Assembly: GCF_021173675.1 (NCBI RefSeq)
Contig: NZ_JAIHON010000026.1
Location: forward strand, 1-64,000
Origin: Streptomyces lincolnensis
Lineage (GTDB): Bacteria > Actinomycetota > Actinomycetes > Streptomycetales > Streptomycetaceae
Direction: 5' to 3'
DNA: 64,000 nucleotides
Below, in pieces: positions 16,313 through 25,107 of this stretch; the stretch's first letter is position 1, and each line of letters opens with the position of its first letter. Below the pieces are notes generated by a model. It worked only from the letters and a program-made list of their open reading frames with translations. It did no database searches and was not told the origin of the DNA. A program made the position numbers and the translations under genes.

Positions 16313-18109
16313 CTAGAGGCTGAGCGGGAGTGAGTCCTGATGCCAGGACTCATGCTCGGCCGAACGCCCCGGACGGTGTTGGGCGTTCTGGTTGCCCGCG
16401 TTCGCTCCGCGTCCGGGCCCGACGGATCGTGTCCGTGGTCCGGGGATGCGGGGGCGGGGTCCCTCACGCTCAGGAACTCCTGGTTCGGCCTGGGCGGTCC
16501 GATGCCCCACCGCATCACTCCGGTGCTGTGGGGGCGGTGCCGTCCGTCGCCGGATCGGGTGTCCCTGGGCGCGCCTTCCGATCGCCACGGCGGCAGCGTC
16601 GTGGCGAGTGGTCTGACGGATTGCGCTGGTGAGGGGTTTCTGCCAGTACTGGGCACCCCACCGGCTCGTGTAGGCCGGATCGACGGCGATGACCGCGATA
16701 CCCGTCTGGTCGGCCATCGAGGCCAGCCGGGTACGCAGTTTCCCGGTGGGCATGCCGGAAATCAGTTGCCGGAAGCGTGTCCTGCGGCCGTGTTTCTCCC
16801 GGGTCTTCTCGGCGGCGAAGTCCAGGTCCTCCACGGCGATCGCCCTCACGCCGCAGGTGCGGGCCCAGTGCAGGAGGTGGGTCAGGGCATGGCGGACCTG
16901 GGCGTCGCGGTGTCCAGCGGTTCCGGTCAGGTCGTAGAAGAAGCGGCGAGGGCTGCCGGTCGGGTTGCCGTGGACATCGAGGCGCCAGGTGGCGAGGTGG
17001 TCGGCGTTCATGTCCACACCGATCACGCCGTGGGCGAGCGCGGCCTCGATGGGCAGGGTGGGGGTGGACGGGATCTGCCAGGACGCAGTCACATACCAGC
17101 GGTCCCGGCCCGTATCCAGGTGGATGCGGTAGGCGATCGCCCGGTTTGGCCGCGACGCGATCCGCCCGTTCCTGGCCCCGGTGCGCAAACGCGACCTGGC
17201 AGCTCAGGACGTACCGTCCGTGCGGAGCGTTCGCCAGATGAGCCAGCGGGGTCGGGAGTTTGATACTCACCTCACCGTCCGGACTGATACGGATCGTCTC
17301 GTTGCCGTGGCGCTTGCCGGACTCGCCATCTGCCTGGCAGAACCAGCGCTCCGCTTCCCAGCGCCCACGCCACTGGCCCTCGGTCAGCCCGGCCGCCTGA
17401 AGGTAGTGCCGGGTGCGGGCCAGCTGCTTCCCGCCCCGCACGACGTGCACGATCCCCGCCTCGCGGTCGGCCCGCGCGGCAGCCAGCCGCTCCTCCAGCA
17501 CCCGCAGCCGCCGCGACTTCGCATGCCACTCCCGCGCGGACCGATAGCCCCCGGGGACTCCCCTGGTGCCTTTCTGCCCGATCGGCTGGGACAGCCGGTG
17601 GGTGAGGGTGCGGACGCCCGCTTCCAGATTCTGCAGGTACGCCCACTGACAGCGTCGTGCCAGCGCCCACTGGTCATGCGACGCCTTGGTGATACTCCCC
17701 GCCCACCGCGACGACGAGGCCGGCGTCAGCTCCCGCTTACGAGCTGCCCACGCCTGCCCGGAATGCTCCAGACCGTCCCGGCAGCGCGCCTTGAGGTCCC
17801 TCGAAGCCAGCGACCCCAGATGCGCGCCCACCAGACGCAGTACCGTCTGATCGCCCGGCGCCAGGTTCGTGAGACGGGTACGGACGGCCACACCGCTCGG
17901 CCCGGACGCGAGGAACGGCGCCGCGATGCCCCTCAGCTCACCCACCCCGTCACCCCCACCCGAAGAACCCCTCGCCATGAGGAACGAGCACTGCCGGCAA
18001 AGGTCACGCATTCGATGAGAGAACGTCAGTTCCCCACGACAACCGACCCGCGACCGAGACACGCGACGCGACCGAGAACAGCAGCGCACTCTTGAACGCA
18101 CCCCAACGG
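16309..18109 (-). mobile_element. IS200/IS605-type TnpB-related element inserted in a cupin gene
   Basis: About 1.8 kb of DNA separates the two cupin fragments and contains only the tnpB-like gene on the minus strand, with about 100 bp upstream of it and no TnpA transposase. The left junction falls within a few bases of the tnpB stop codon (TAG at 16313-16315), as expected where the RNA-guided nuclease's transcript ends at the element edge. No target duplication is obvious, consistent with this family. Exact ends are uncertain by about 5-10 bp. Confidence 0.7.
16313..18011 (-). pseudogene. TnpB-related RuvC-like nuclease/accessory transposase, frameshifted
   Basis: The N-terminal half (from about 18011 to the VLSCQVAFAHRGQE stretch) and the C-terminal half (AIAYRIHLDTGRDRWYVTAS onward) are in different frames. 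The break lies at about 17140-17185, so one base has been gained or lost. RuvC motifs are present: GVIGVDMNADH (first Asp), IAVEDLDFAAEK (Glu) and RHDAAAVAIGRR (last Asp). The region after VDPAYTS reads RWGAQYW with no CxxC pair, so the zinc ribbon of canonical TnpB is missing; I recall this as typical of the 'TnpB-related' Streptomyces family. The start could be 18011 or 17978. The gene is probably inactive in this strain unless this is a sequencing error. Confidence 0.8.
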
Positions 18110-18386
18110 CAGCAACTCCAACTCCTGCCGGAAGGCACCGACATGGGCCCCGCGCTCAAGGGCCTCGACGGCGACGCCTGCCAGTGCCCGCACCGGGGCT
18201 ACCTGCTCAAGGGCCGGCTCCGGATGCTGACGGCCGACGGCGAGGAGTACTACGAGGCCGGCCAGGCGTACTACTGGGCGCCCGGCCATGTCCCCGTGGC
18301 CGTGGAGGACTGCGAACTCGTGGAGTTTCTCCCCGACCGAGGACTTCGAGAAGGTGATCGACCAGGTCAAGTCCCAGGCGGGATAG
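18110..18386 (+). pseudogene. Cupin-domain protein, C-terminal fragment with a second frameshift
   Basis: This continues the cupin begun at 16204: LLPEGTDMGPALKGLDGDAC, then QCPHRGYLLKGRLRML and YYEAGQAYYWAPGHVPVAVE, which are the two cupin motifs of a small beta-barrel protein. At 18326-18328 a run of three T where two are expected shifts the frame. In the corrected frame the protein ends FSPTEDFEKVIDQVKSQAG with TAG at 18384-18386. The gene is therefore broken twice, by the TnpB-type insertion and by this 1-bp insertion. Confidence 0.78.
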
Positions 18387-18486
18387 GCGTTCCCGGACGC
18401 CGCGAGGCACCCGCCCCTGACCCTGGAGGGGGCCGGGCCGCCCAGGTGTCCCGCCCGCTGTCACACCCCGCCGGTACTGTCGGATC

Positions 18487-20739
18487 ATGTCCAGTCAGGC
18501 GGGGAGCCAGGGGGCCGGCGAGCGGCGGCTCGCCGTGCTCGAAGGTGTCCTGGAGCGGATCACGTACGCCAACGAGGAGAACGGCTACACGGTCGCCCGG
18601 GTCGACACCGGCCGCGGTGGCGGCGACCTGCTGACCGTCGTCGGCGCACTGCTCGGCGCCCAGGTCGGCGAGTCCCTGCGGATGGAGGGCCGTTGGGGCT
18701 CCCATCCCCAGTACGGCAAGCAGTTCACCGTGGAGAACTACACCACCGTGCTGCCGGCCACCGTCCAGGGCATCCGCCGCTACCTCGGCTCCGGGCTGGT
18801 CAAGGGCATCGGCCCGGTCTTCGCCGATCGCATCACGCAGCACTTCGGCCTGGACACCCTCCAGATCATCGAGGAGGAGCCGAAGCGGCTCATCGAGGTG
18901 CCCGGCCTCGGCCCCAAGCGGACCAAGAAGATCGCCGACGCCTGGGAGGAGCAGAAGGCGATCAAGGAGGTCATGCTCTTCCTCCAGACCGTCGAGGTGT
19001 CCACGTCGATCGCGGTCCGCATCTACAAGAAGTACGGCGACGCCTCGATCTCCGTGGTGAAGAACCGGCCCTACCGGCTCGCCGCCGACGTCTGGGGCAT
19101 CGGCTTCCTCACCGCCGACAAGATCGCCCAGTCCGTCGGCATCCCGCACGACAGCCCGGAGCGGGTGAAGGCCGGTCTCCAGTACGCCCTGTCGCAGTCC
19201 ACCGACCAGGGCCACTGCTACCTCCCCGAGGAGCAGCTGATCGCCGACGCGGTCAAGCTCCTCCAGGTCGACACCGGCCTGGTCATCGAGTGCCTGGCCG
19301 AACTCGCCCTGCCCGACGAGGAGTCCGGCGAGCCCGGCGTCGTACGCGAGAAGGTCCCGGGGGAGCAGGGCGAAGAGGTCACGGCCGTCTACCTCGTCCC
19401 CTTCCACCGCGCCGAACTCTCCCTCTCCGCCCAGCTGATGCGCCTGCTGCGCACCGACCAGGACCGGATGCCGGCGTTCCGGGACGTCGCCTGGGACAAG
19501 GCGCTGGGCTGGCTGAGGACCCGCACCGGGACCGACCTCGCCCCCGAACAGGAGGCCGCCGTCCGGCTCGCGCTGACCGAGAAGGTCGCCGTCCTCACCG
19601 GCGGCCCCGGTTGCGGCAAGTCCTTCACGGTCCGCTCGATCGTGGAGCTGGCCCGCGCCAAGAAGGCCAAAGTGGTCCTCGCCGCCCCGACGGGCCGCGC
19701 CGCCAAGCGCCTGGCCGAACTCACCGGCGCCGACGCCTCCACCGTCCACCGCCTCCTGGAGCTGAAGCCCGGCGGCGACGCGGCCTACGACAAGGACCGC
19801 CCGCTCGACGCCGACCTGGTGGTGGTCGACGAGGCGTCCATGCTGGACCTGCTGCTCGCCAACAAACTGGTGAAGGCCGTCCCCCCGGGCGCGCACCTGC
19901 TCTTCGTCGGGGACGTCGACCAACTCCCCAGCGTCGGCGCCGGCGAGGTGCTCCGCGACCTGCTCGCCGACGGCGGCCCCGTCCCCGCCGTACGCCTCAC
20001 CCGGGTCTTCCGCCAGGCCCAGCAGTCGGGTGTGGTGACGAACGCGCACCGGATCAACGCGGGACAGCACCCCGTCACCGACGGCATGAAGGACTTCTTC
20101 CTCTTCGTCGAGGACGACACCGAGGAGGTCGGCCGGCTCACCGTGGACGTGGCGGCCCGCCGGATTCCGGCCAGGTTCGGCCTCGACCCGCGCCGGGACG
20201 TCCAGGTGCTCGCCCCCATGCACCGCGGCCCCGCGGGCGCCGGCACCCTGAACGGCCTGCTCCAGCAGGCCATCACCCCGGGCCGTCCGGACCTCGCCGA
20301 GAAACGCTTCGGCGGACGGGTCTTCCGGGTCGGCGACAAGGTCACCCAGATTCGCAACAATTACGAGAAGGGCACCAACGGTGTCTTCAACGGCACCGTG
20401 GGCGTGGTCACCTCGCTCGACCCGGTCGACCAGCGCCTGACGGTGCTGACCGACGAGGACGAGGAGGTGGCGTACGAGTTCGACGAACTGGACGAACTGG
20501 CCCACGCGTACGCGGTGACCATCCACCGCTCCCAGGGCAGCGAGTACCCGGCCGTGGTGATCCCGGTCACCACCAGCGCCTGGATGATGCTGCAGCGGAA
20601 CCTGCTGTACACGGCGGTCACCCGCGCCAAGAAGCTGGTCGTCCTCGTCGGTTCACGCAAGGCGATCGGCCAGGCGGTGCGCACGGTCTCGGCCGGGCGC
20701 CGCTGCACGGCCCTGGACTTCCGGCTCGCGGCTCTGTGA
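18487..20739 (+). CDS. recD2: RecD2-type SF1B DNA helicase
   Basis: This 750-residue protein matches the RecD2/TraA-like helicase layout. An N-terminal OB-like domain (ITYANEENGYTVARVDTG) is followed by tandem helix-hairpin-helix motifs (GIGPVFADRI, VPGLGPKRTKKI), the P-loop LTGGPGCGKSF (about 370-380), DEAS Walker B (VVDEASMLD), GDVDQLPSVG, and the C-terminal motif VI region (AVTIHRSQGSEYPAVVIP). It should unwind DNA 5' to 3' with ATP. There is no RecB/RecC partner here, consistent with stand-alone RecD2. The gene looks monocistronic. Confidence 0.93.
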   Translation: MSSQAGSQGAGERRLAVLEGVLERITYANEENGYTVARVDTGRGGGDLLTVVGALLGAQVGESLRMEGRWGSHPQYGKQFTVENYTTVLPATVQGIRRYLGSGLVKGIGPVFADRITQHFGLDTLQIIEEEPKRLIEVPGLGPKRTKKIADAWEEQKAIKEVMLFLQTVEVSTSIAVRIYKKYGDASISVVKNRPYRLAADVWGIGFLTADKIAQSVGIPHDSPERVKAGLQYALSQSTDQGHCYLPEEQLIADAVKLLQVDTGLVIECLAELALPDEESGEPGVVREKVPGEQGEEVTAVYLVPFHRAELSLSAQLMRLLRTDQDRMPAFRDVAWDKALGWLRTRTGTDLAPEQEAAVRLALTEKVAVLTGGPGCGKSFTVRSIVELARAKKAKVVLAAPTGRAAKRLAELTGADASTVHRLLELKPGGDAAYDKDRPLDADLVVVDEASMLDLLLANKLVKAVPPGAHLLFVGDVDQLPSVGAGEVLRDLLADGGPVPAVRLTRVFRQAQQSGVVTNAHRINAGQHPVTDGMKDFFLFVEDDTEEVGRLTVDVAARRIPARFGLDPRRDVQVLAPMHRGPAGAGTLNGLLQQAITPGRPDLAEKRFGGRVFRVGDKVTQIRNNYEKGTNGVFNGTVGVVTSLDPVDQRLTVLTDEDEEVAYEFDELDELAHAYAVTIHRSQGSEYPAVVIPVTTSAWMMLQRNLLYTAVTRAKKLVVLVGSRKAIGQAVRTVSAGRRCTALDFRLAAL

Positions 20740-20869
20740 AGCGGTCTGTGAAGAGCGTAGGACGAACGTGAGGGTGCGGCCGCAATGGTGAGGCATCACA
20801 AAAAATGATCGATCAAATGAGTCATGTGAGTCACAGAGCCCTTCCGGAAGCGGGTAGGAGAGGGGCAGG

Positions 20870-20956
20870 ATGAACAAGTTGGCGGCACTCAGTGCCGCCG
20901 ATACGCCCAACGGCCGACCCCGAGTGCACTCTCCTGCGCCAAATGGGGGATGGTAG
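20870..20956 (+). CDS. Possible 28-codon leader ORF upstream of citrate synthase
   Basis: The ATG at 20870 has an excellent ribosome binding site (GGAGAGGGGCAGG) and opens a 28-codon frame (MNKLAALSAADTPNGRPRVH, then SPAPNGGW) ending in TAG at 20954. It ends 51 bp before the citrate synthase start. Codons 4-10 coincide with a perfect 9-1-9 palindrome. It could be a regulatory leader peptide or chance; no homologue is recognised. Confidence 0.35.
   Translation: MNKLAALSAADTPNGRPRVHSPAPNGGW
20881..20899. promoter_or_regulatory. Perfect 19-bp palindrome upstream of citrate synthase
   Basis: GGCGGCACT-C-AGTGCCGCC is an exact inverted repeat with a 1-bp centre, 109 bp before the start at 21008. 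It could be an operator for a dimeric regulator of citrate synthase or an RNA hairpin in the leader. With a 1-nt centre, the DNA-site reading is favoured. Confidence 0.5.
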
Positions 20957-21007
20957 AGACAGTCAGGGCAACCTCGAAGAAGAGGCACAACGTCGGTGAG
21001 GGATGAC

Positions 21008-22297
<1,290 letters not shown>

Positions 22298-22309
22298 GCC
22301 GTACACCTG

Positions 22310-22343
22310 GGCCCCGTGTCCGACTCCGGTCGGGTGCGGGGCC
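22310..22343 (+). terminator. Citrate synthase terminator
   Basis: GGCCCCG...CCGAC pairs with GTCGG...CGGGGCC around a TCCG loop, with a 3-nt internal mismatch. It starts 12 bases after the stop codon and is followed by TT. Confidence 0.75.
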
Positions 22344-22370
22344 TTCGCGTGCCCCGTGAGGGGCGGAGGG

Positions 22371-22410
22371 CTCCCCAAGGCTCCCCAAGGCTCCCCAAGG
22401 TTCCTCAAAT
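22371..22410. repeat. 10-bp tandem repeat, three exact copies plus one degenerate
   Basis: CTCCCCAAGG is repeated three times at 22371-22400 and followed by the variant TTCCTCAAAT. It is non-coding, 28 bp after the citrate synthase terminator. It is probably a small slippage-prone minisatellite. Confidence 0.8.
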
Positions 22411-23033
22411 GACGGAAGGCGCCCCGGCGCCGGTCCCCCCACGGGCCGACGTCCAGGGCGCCTTCCCATGTCCCGGTGCGGATTCCCCCCACGGGATCCG
22501 GCCGGGCGTCTGTGAGAACCAGCGCCTGAATCGCTGTCTTGCCGAACTGCTTCGGTACCGCGTTGAGCAATACGAGCAAAATCACTCGTACTACTACCTG
22601 TGTGCGATCTGCCGGGACAGCGCACGCTGGGAGGGCCGCTCAAAGCTCCCCGGTGTACGTGCCCCGGCAACGCATCTCTGGAGAAGTCCCCCAAGACATC
22701 TCCAGATGCCAGGAAGCGCCCCCCAAGACGCCGCCTGACATCGTCAACTTAGACCTTCGAACCCCTTCGATGGTTACGTTCGCATCACTGTGATCTGCGT
22801 CTCTTGCATATGTCCGATAGATGCGCAAGAGCCCAGGTATGGCGAACGAGACCCAAGCGTAAGGATGATGCGCGAGCCTTGTGAAGAGCTTATGTGAGTG
22901 TGGCCCCGGACTCCAGAGGGGGCCCCTCATCGGAATGCCCGCAGCCTGAGCCGCCGCGACCACCGCCTCCGTGCAAGGGTTCGCCCCGCGTCCCTTCGGG
23001 GTGCGGGGCGAACCGTGCGACGCGGGCGGCAGT
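22411..23033. other. Intergenic region between citrate synthase and the copper chaperone
   Basis: About 620 bp without a convincing protein gene. Part of it (about 22500-22880) is visibly less GC-rich than the surroundings. It holds two hairpins: CATCTCTGGAGA...TCTCCAGATG (22673-22708) and CTCTTGC...GCAAGAG (22801-22831). Frames on both strands translate (for example around 22500-22740 plus and 22640-22970 minus), but none shows a domain or a good start. A small RNA or a remnant of transferred DNA is possible. A GC-rich inverted pair around 22975-23015 may terminate the copper chaperone gene. Confidence 0.45.
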
Positions 23034-23273
23034 TCAGGCCTTGCCGACCAGCTCGAAGCCGGCCTCGTCCACGGCGGAGCGCACCGCTTCCTCGTCCAGC
23101 GGCGCAGCCGACACCACCGTGACCTCACCGCTCGACGCGACGGCCTTCACCGAGCTGACACCGGCGATCTCGGAGATCTCGCCGGAGACGGCTCCTTCGC
23201 AGTGTCCGCAGCTCATCCCGCTCACCTTGTAGACGGTGGTGACGGAACCCGCGGTGTCGGTCTGAGCGCTCAT
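23034..23273 (-). CDS. copZ: Heavy-metal-associated (CopZ-like) copper chaperone
   Basis: The 79-residue protein is one ferredoxin-like HMA domain with the Cu(I) motif MSCGHCEGAV (MxCxxC) at about residues 20-29. ATG 23273 has GAGGAGAACGAG directly upstream; the longer frame to 23339 lacks this. CopZ-type proteins carry Cu(I) to a CopA ATPase, which is not in this window. A CsoR-like palindrome lies 67 bp upstream, so induction by copper is expected. Confidence 0.92.
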   Translation of the reverse strand: MSAQTDTAGSVTTVYKVSGMSCGHCEGAVSGEISEIAGVSSVKAVASSGEVTVVSAAPLDEEAVRSAVDEAGFELVGKA

Positions 23274-23339
23274 CTCGTTCTCCTCGTAGAGGCGGGTGGG
23301 GCGGTCGGGGCCCACGGCGGGGCCTCCGCGCATCCACAC

Positions 23340-23358
23340 TATACCCCTAGGGGGTATA
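23340..23358. promoter_or_regulatory. CsoR-like copper operator
   Basis: TATACCCCTAGGGGGTATA is a near-perfect 19-bp palindrome with a G/C tract flanked by TATA ends, the form known for CsoR sites of copper genes. It lies between the divergent copper chaperone and alcohol dehydrogenase genes and could control both. csoR itself is not in the window. Confidence 0.8.
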
Positions 23359-23422
23359 AATCCAAGGAGGGTTCCGCGACGCTTCCCTGAGAGGTTCGGG
23401 CCGGACGGCGAGGAGAGCGCAC

Positions 23423-24466
23423 ATGCGGGCAGTGGTGTTCGAGCGGTACGGGGAGCCGGCCGCGGTACGGGACGTACCGGACCCGGAACCCGCGGAGCAC
23501 GGGGTGGTGGTACGGGTCGAGGCCACCGGTCTCTGCCGCAGCGACTGGCACGGCTGGCAGGGGCACGACCCGGACATCACGCTGCCGCACGTGCCGGGGC
23601 ACGAACTCGCCGGTGTGGTGGAGGCGGTCGGCGCCCGCGTGCGCCACTGGCGCCCCGGCGACAGGGTCACCGTCCCCTTCGTGTGCGCCTGCGGAACCTG
23701 CGCCTCCTGTGCGGCCGGCGACCACCAGATCTGCGAGCGGCAGACCCAGCCCGGCTTCACGCACTGGGGCTCCTTCGCCCAGTACGTGACCCTGGACCAC
23801 GCCGATGTGAACCTCGTCACGGTCCCCGACGACATGTCGTTCGCCACCGCGGCCTCGCTCGGCTGCCGCTTCGCCACGGCGTTCCGCGCGGTGGTGCAGC
23901 AGGGCCGGGTCGCGGCGGGGGAGTGGGTCGCGGTGCACGGCTGCGGCGGTGTCGGCCTGTCCGCGGTGATGATCGCGGCGGCCTCGGGGGCGCGGGTGGT
24001 GGCCGTCGACGTGTCGCCCCGGGCCCTCGACCTGGCACGGAAGTTCGGGGCGGCGGAGTGCGTGGACGCCTCGAAGGTCACCGACACCGCGGCGGCGGTC
24101 CGCGACCTGACCGGCGGGGGCGTCCACCTCTCCCTCGACGCCCTGGGCTCACCCGCCACCTGCGCGGCCTCCGTGAACGGCCTGCGCCGCCGGGGCCGCC
24201 ATGTCCAGGTCGGGCTGCTGCCCTCGCGGGACGGCACCACCCCGGTCCCGATGGCCCGCGCGATCGCCCTGGAGCTCGAACTCCTCGGCAGCCACGGCAT
24301 GGCCGCCCACACCTACCCGCCGATGCTGGAACTGGTCCGGGCGGGCGTGCTGCGCCCCGACCTCCTGGTCACCTCCACGATCACCCTGGACGCCGCCCCG
24401 GCCGCCCTGGCCGCGCTGGGAACGGCACCCGGAGCAGGGGTGACGGTCATCGAGCCCTGGACCTGA
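23423..24466 (+). CDS. Zinc-dependent alcohol dehydrogenase
   Basis: This 347-residue medium-chain dehydrogenase has the catalytic zinc motif CRSDWHGWQ (Cys near 38) and GHELAGVVEAVG (His/Glu near 61), a structural zinc loop with four cysteines (CACGTCASCAAGDHQIC, 94-110), and the NAD(P) fold VHGCGGVGLSAVMIAAA (172-188). It oxidises a primary or secondary alcohol or the reverse; the substrate is unknown. It is divergent from copZ with a CsoR-like site between them, an unusual pairing. A perfect bidirectional terminator follows. Confidence 0.93.
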   Translation: MRAVVFERYGEPAAVRDVPDPEPAEHGVVVRVEATGLCRSDWHGWQGHDPDITLPHVPGHELAGVVEAVGARVRHWRPGDRVTVPFVCACGTCASCAAGDHQICERQTQPGFTHWGSFAQYVTLDHADVNLVTVPDDMSFATAASLGCRFATAFRAVVQQGRVAAGEWVAVHGCGGVGLSAVMIAAASGARVVAVDVSPRALDLARKFGAAECVDASKVTDTAAAVRDLTGGGVHLSLDALGSPATCAASVNGLRRRGRHVQVGLLPSRDGTTPVPMARAIALELELLGSHGMAAHTYPPMLELVRAGVLRPDLLVTSTITLDAAPAALAALGTAPGAGVTVIEPWT

Positions 24467-24496
24467 CCGGGCCCCGCAATCGGCCGGGCCGTGAAA

Positions 24497-24532
24497 CCGG
24501 CGGTGCCCCACCCGAAGATGGGGCACCGCCGG
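24497..24532. terminator. Bidirectional terminator between convergent genes
   Basis: CCGGCGGTGCCCCA and TGGGGCACCGCCGG form a perfect 14-bp stem with an 8-nt CCCGAAGA loop, midway between the dehydrogenase and the small HTH gene. Confidence 0.85.
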
Positions 24533-24544
24533 ATCCTCCGCTGA

Positions 24545-24745
24545 TCAGCACTCTCTTCGGCCCCGGTTGCCCGGGCGGGACGCGACCCACGCCCGGACGG
24601 TGTCGGCGTACCAGAAGGGCTTGCCGCCCTCGACATGGTCGGGCGGCGGCAGCAGCCCGTGCTTGCGGTACGACCGCACGGTGTCCGGCTGTACCCGGAT
24701 GTGCGCCGCGATCTCCTTGTAGGACCAGAGCCTTCGGTCGGTCAT
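24545..24745 (-). CDS. Small MerR/excisionase-type helix-turn-helix protein
   Basis: This 66-residue protein is little more than a winged helix-turn-helix: LWSYKEIAAHIRVQPDTVRS (about 6-25), then YRKHGLLPPPD and a wing containing FWYADTVRAWVASRPG. The ATG at 24745 has GGGGAGG 8 nt upstream; a GTG three codons earlier is the alternative. Such proteins act as small DNA-binding regulators or phage-type excisionase/AlpA-like factors. No integrase is nearby, so a chromosomal regulator is likely. The target is unknown. Confidence 0.75.
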   Translation of the reverse strand: MTDRRLWSYKEIAAHIRVQPDTVRSYRKHGLLPPPDHVEGGKPFWYADTVRAWVASRPGNRGRREC

Positions 24746-25107
24746 GAGGTGCACCTCCCCGCGCGCACCGCGGCGGCGGCCGGGAACGGCCGTCGGGGGT
24801 ACCGGGCGCTGCGCTGGCGATCACAAAGCCTGTGCCCCGTGAACGACACGGAGTCGGGGCAGGGCAGGGGCTGTGCGCCGGGTGTGACGCAGTACCCGCG
24901 TACACGCGACATGTGTGACACGAAGGGGGCGTTTGTGACAGAGGTGACGCAAAGGCGTACGCGGGCTCATGGGCGGGGCGTGTTGACATGCCCGTGTGTG
25001 TCGATATGCGGCTCCGCCGCGCGGGCGCGACCGGCCCCAGACGACCCGCACCCGCCGGAGCACGGAACCCGGCGGACGAGTGGACGCCCGGCCCCGCCGC
25101 CGGAGGC
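24746..25107. other. Intergenic region downstream of the inositol iolE-like gene
   Basis: About 360 bp with no convincing gene. TTGACA occurs at 24983-24988, but the hexamer 16 bp further (TATGCG) is a poor -10. Several TGTGAC/GTGACA-type words lie between 24875 and 24945. A plus-strand frame from 24988 is an antisense shadow of the iolE-like gene. Confidence 0.4.

Noticed and set aside
16313..18011. Programmed frameshifting in the TnpB-related gene
   Set aside because: No slippery heptamer or downstream structure is evident at the break and I know of no frameshifting in this family; a simple mutation or read error fits better.
22371..22410. CRISPR-like repeats
   Set aside because: The units are 10 bp, contiguous and without spacers, and no cas gene is present.
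22316..23128. Possible genes in the citrate synthase/copZ gap on both strands
   Set aside because: No domain, poor start signals and no consistent codon bias; the plus-strand and minus-strand frames overlap each other and the tandem repeat.
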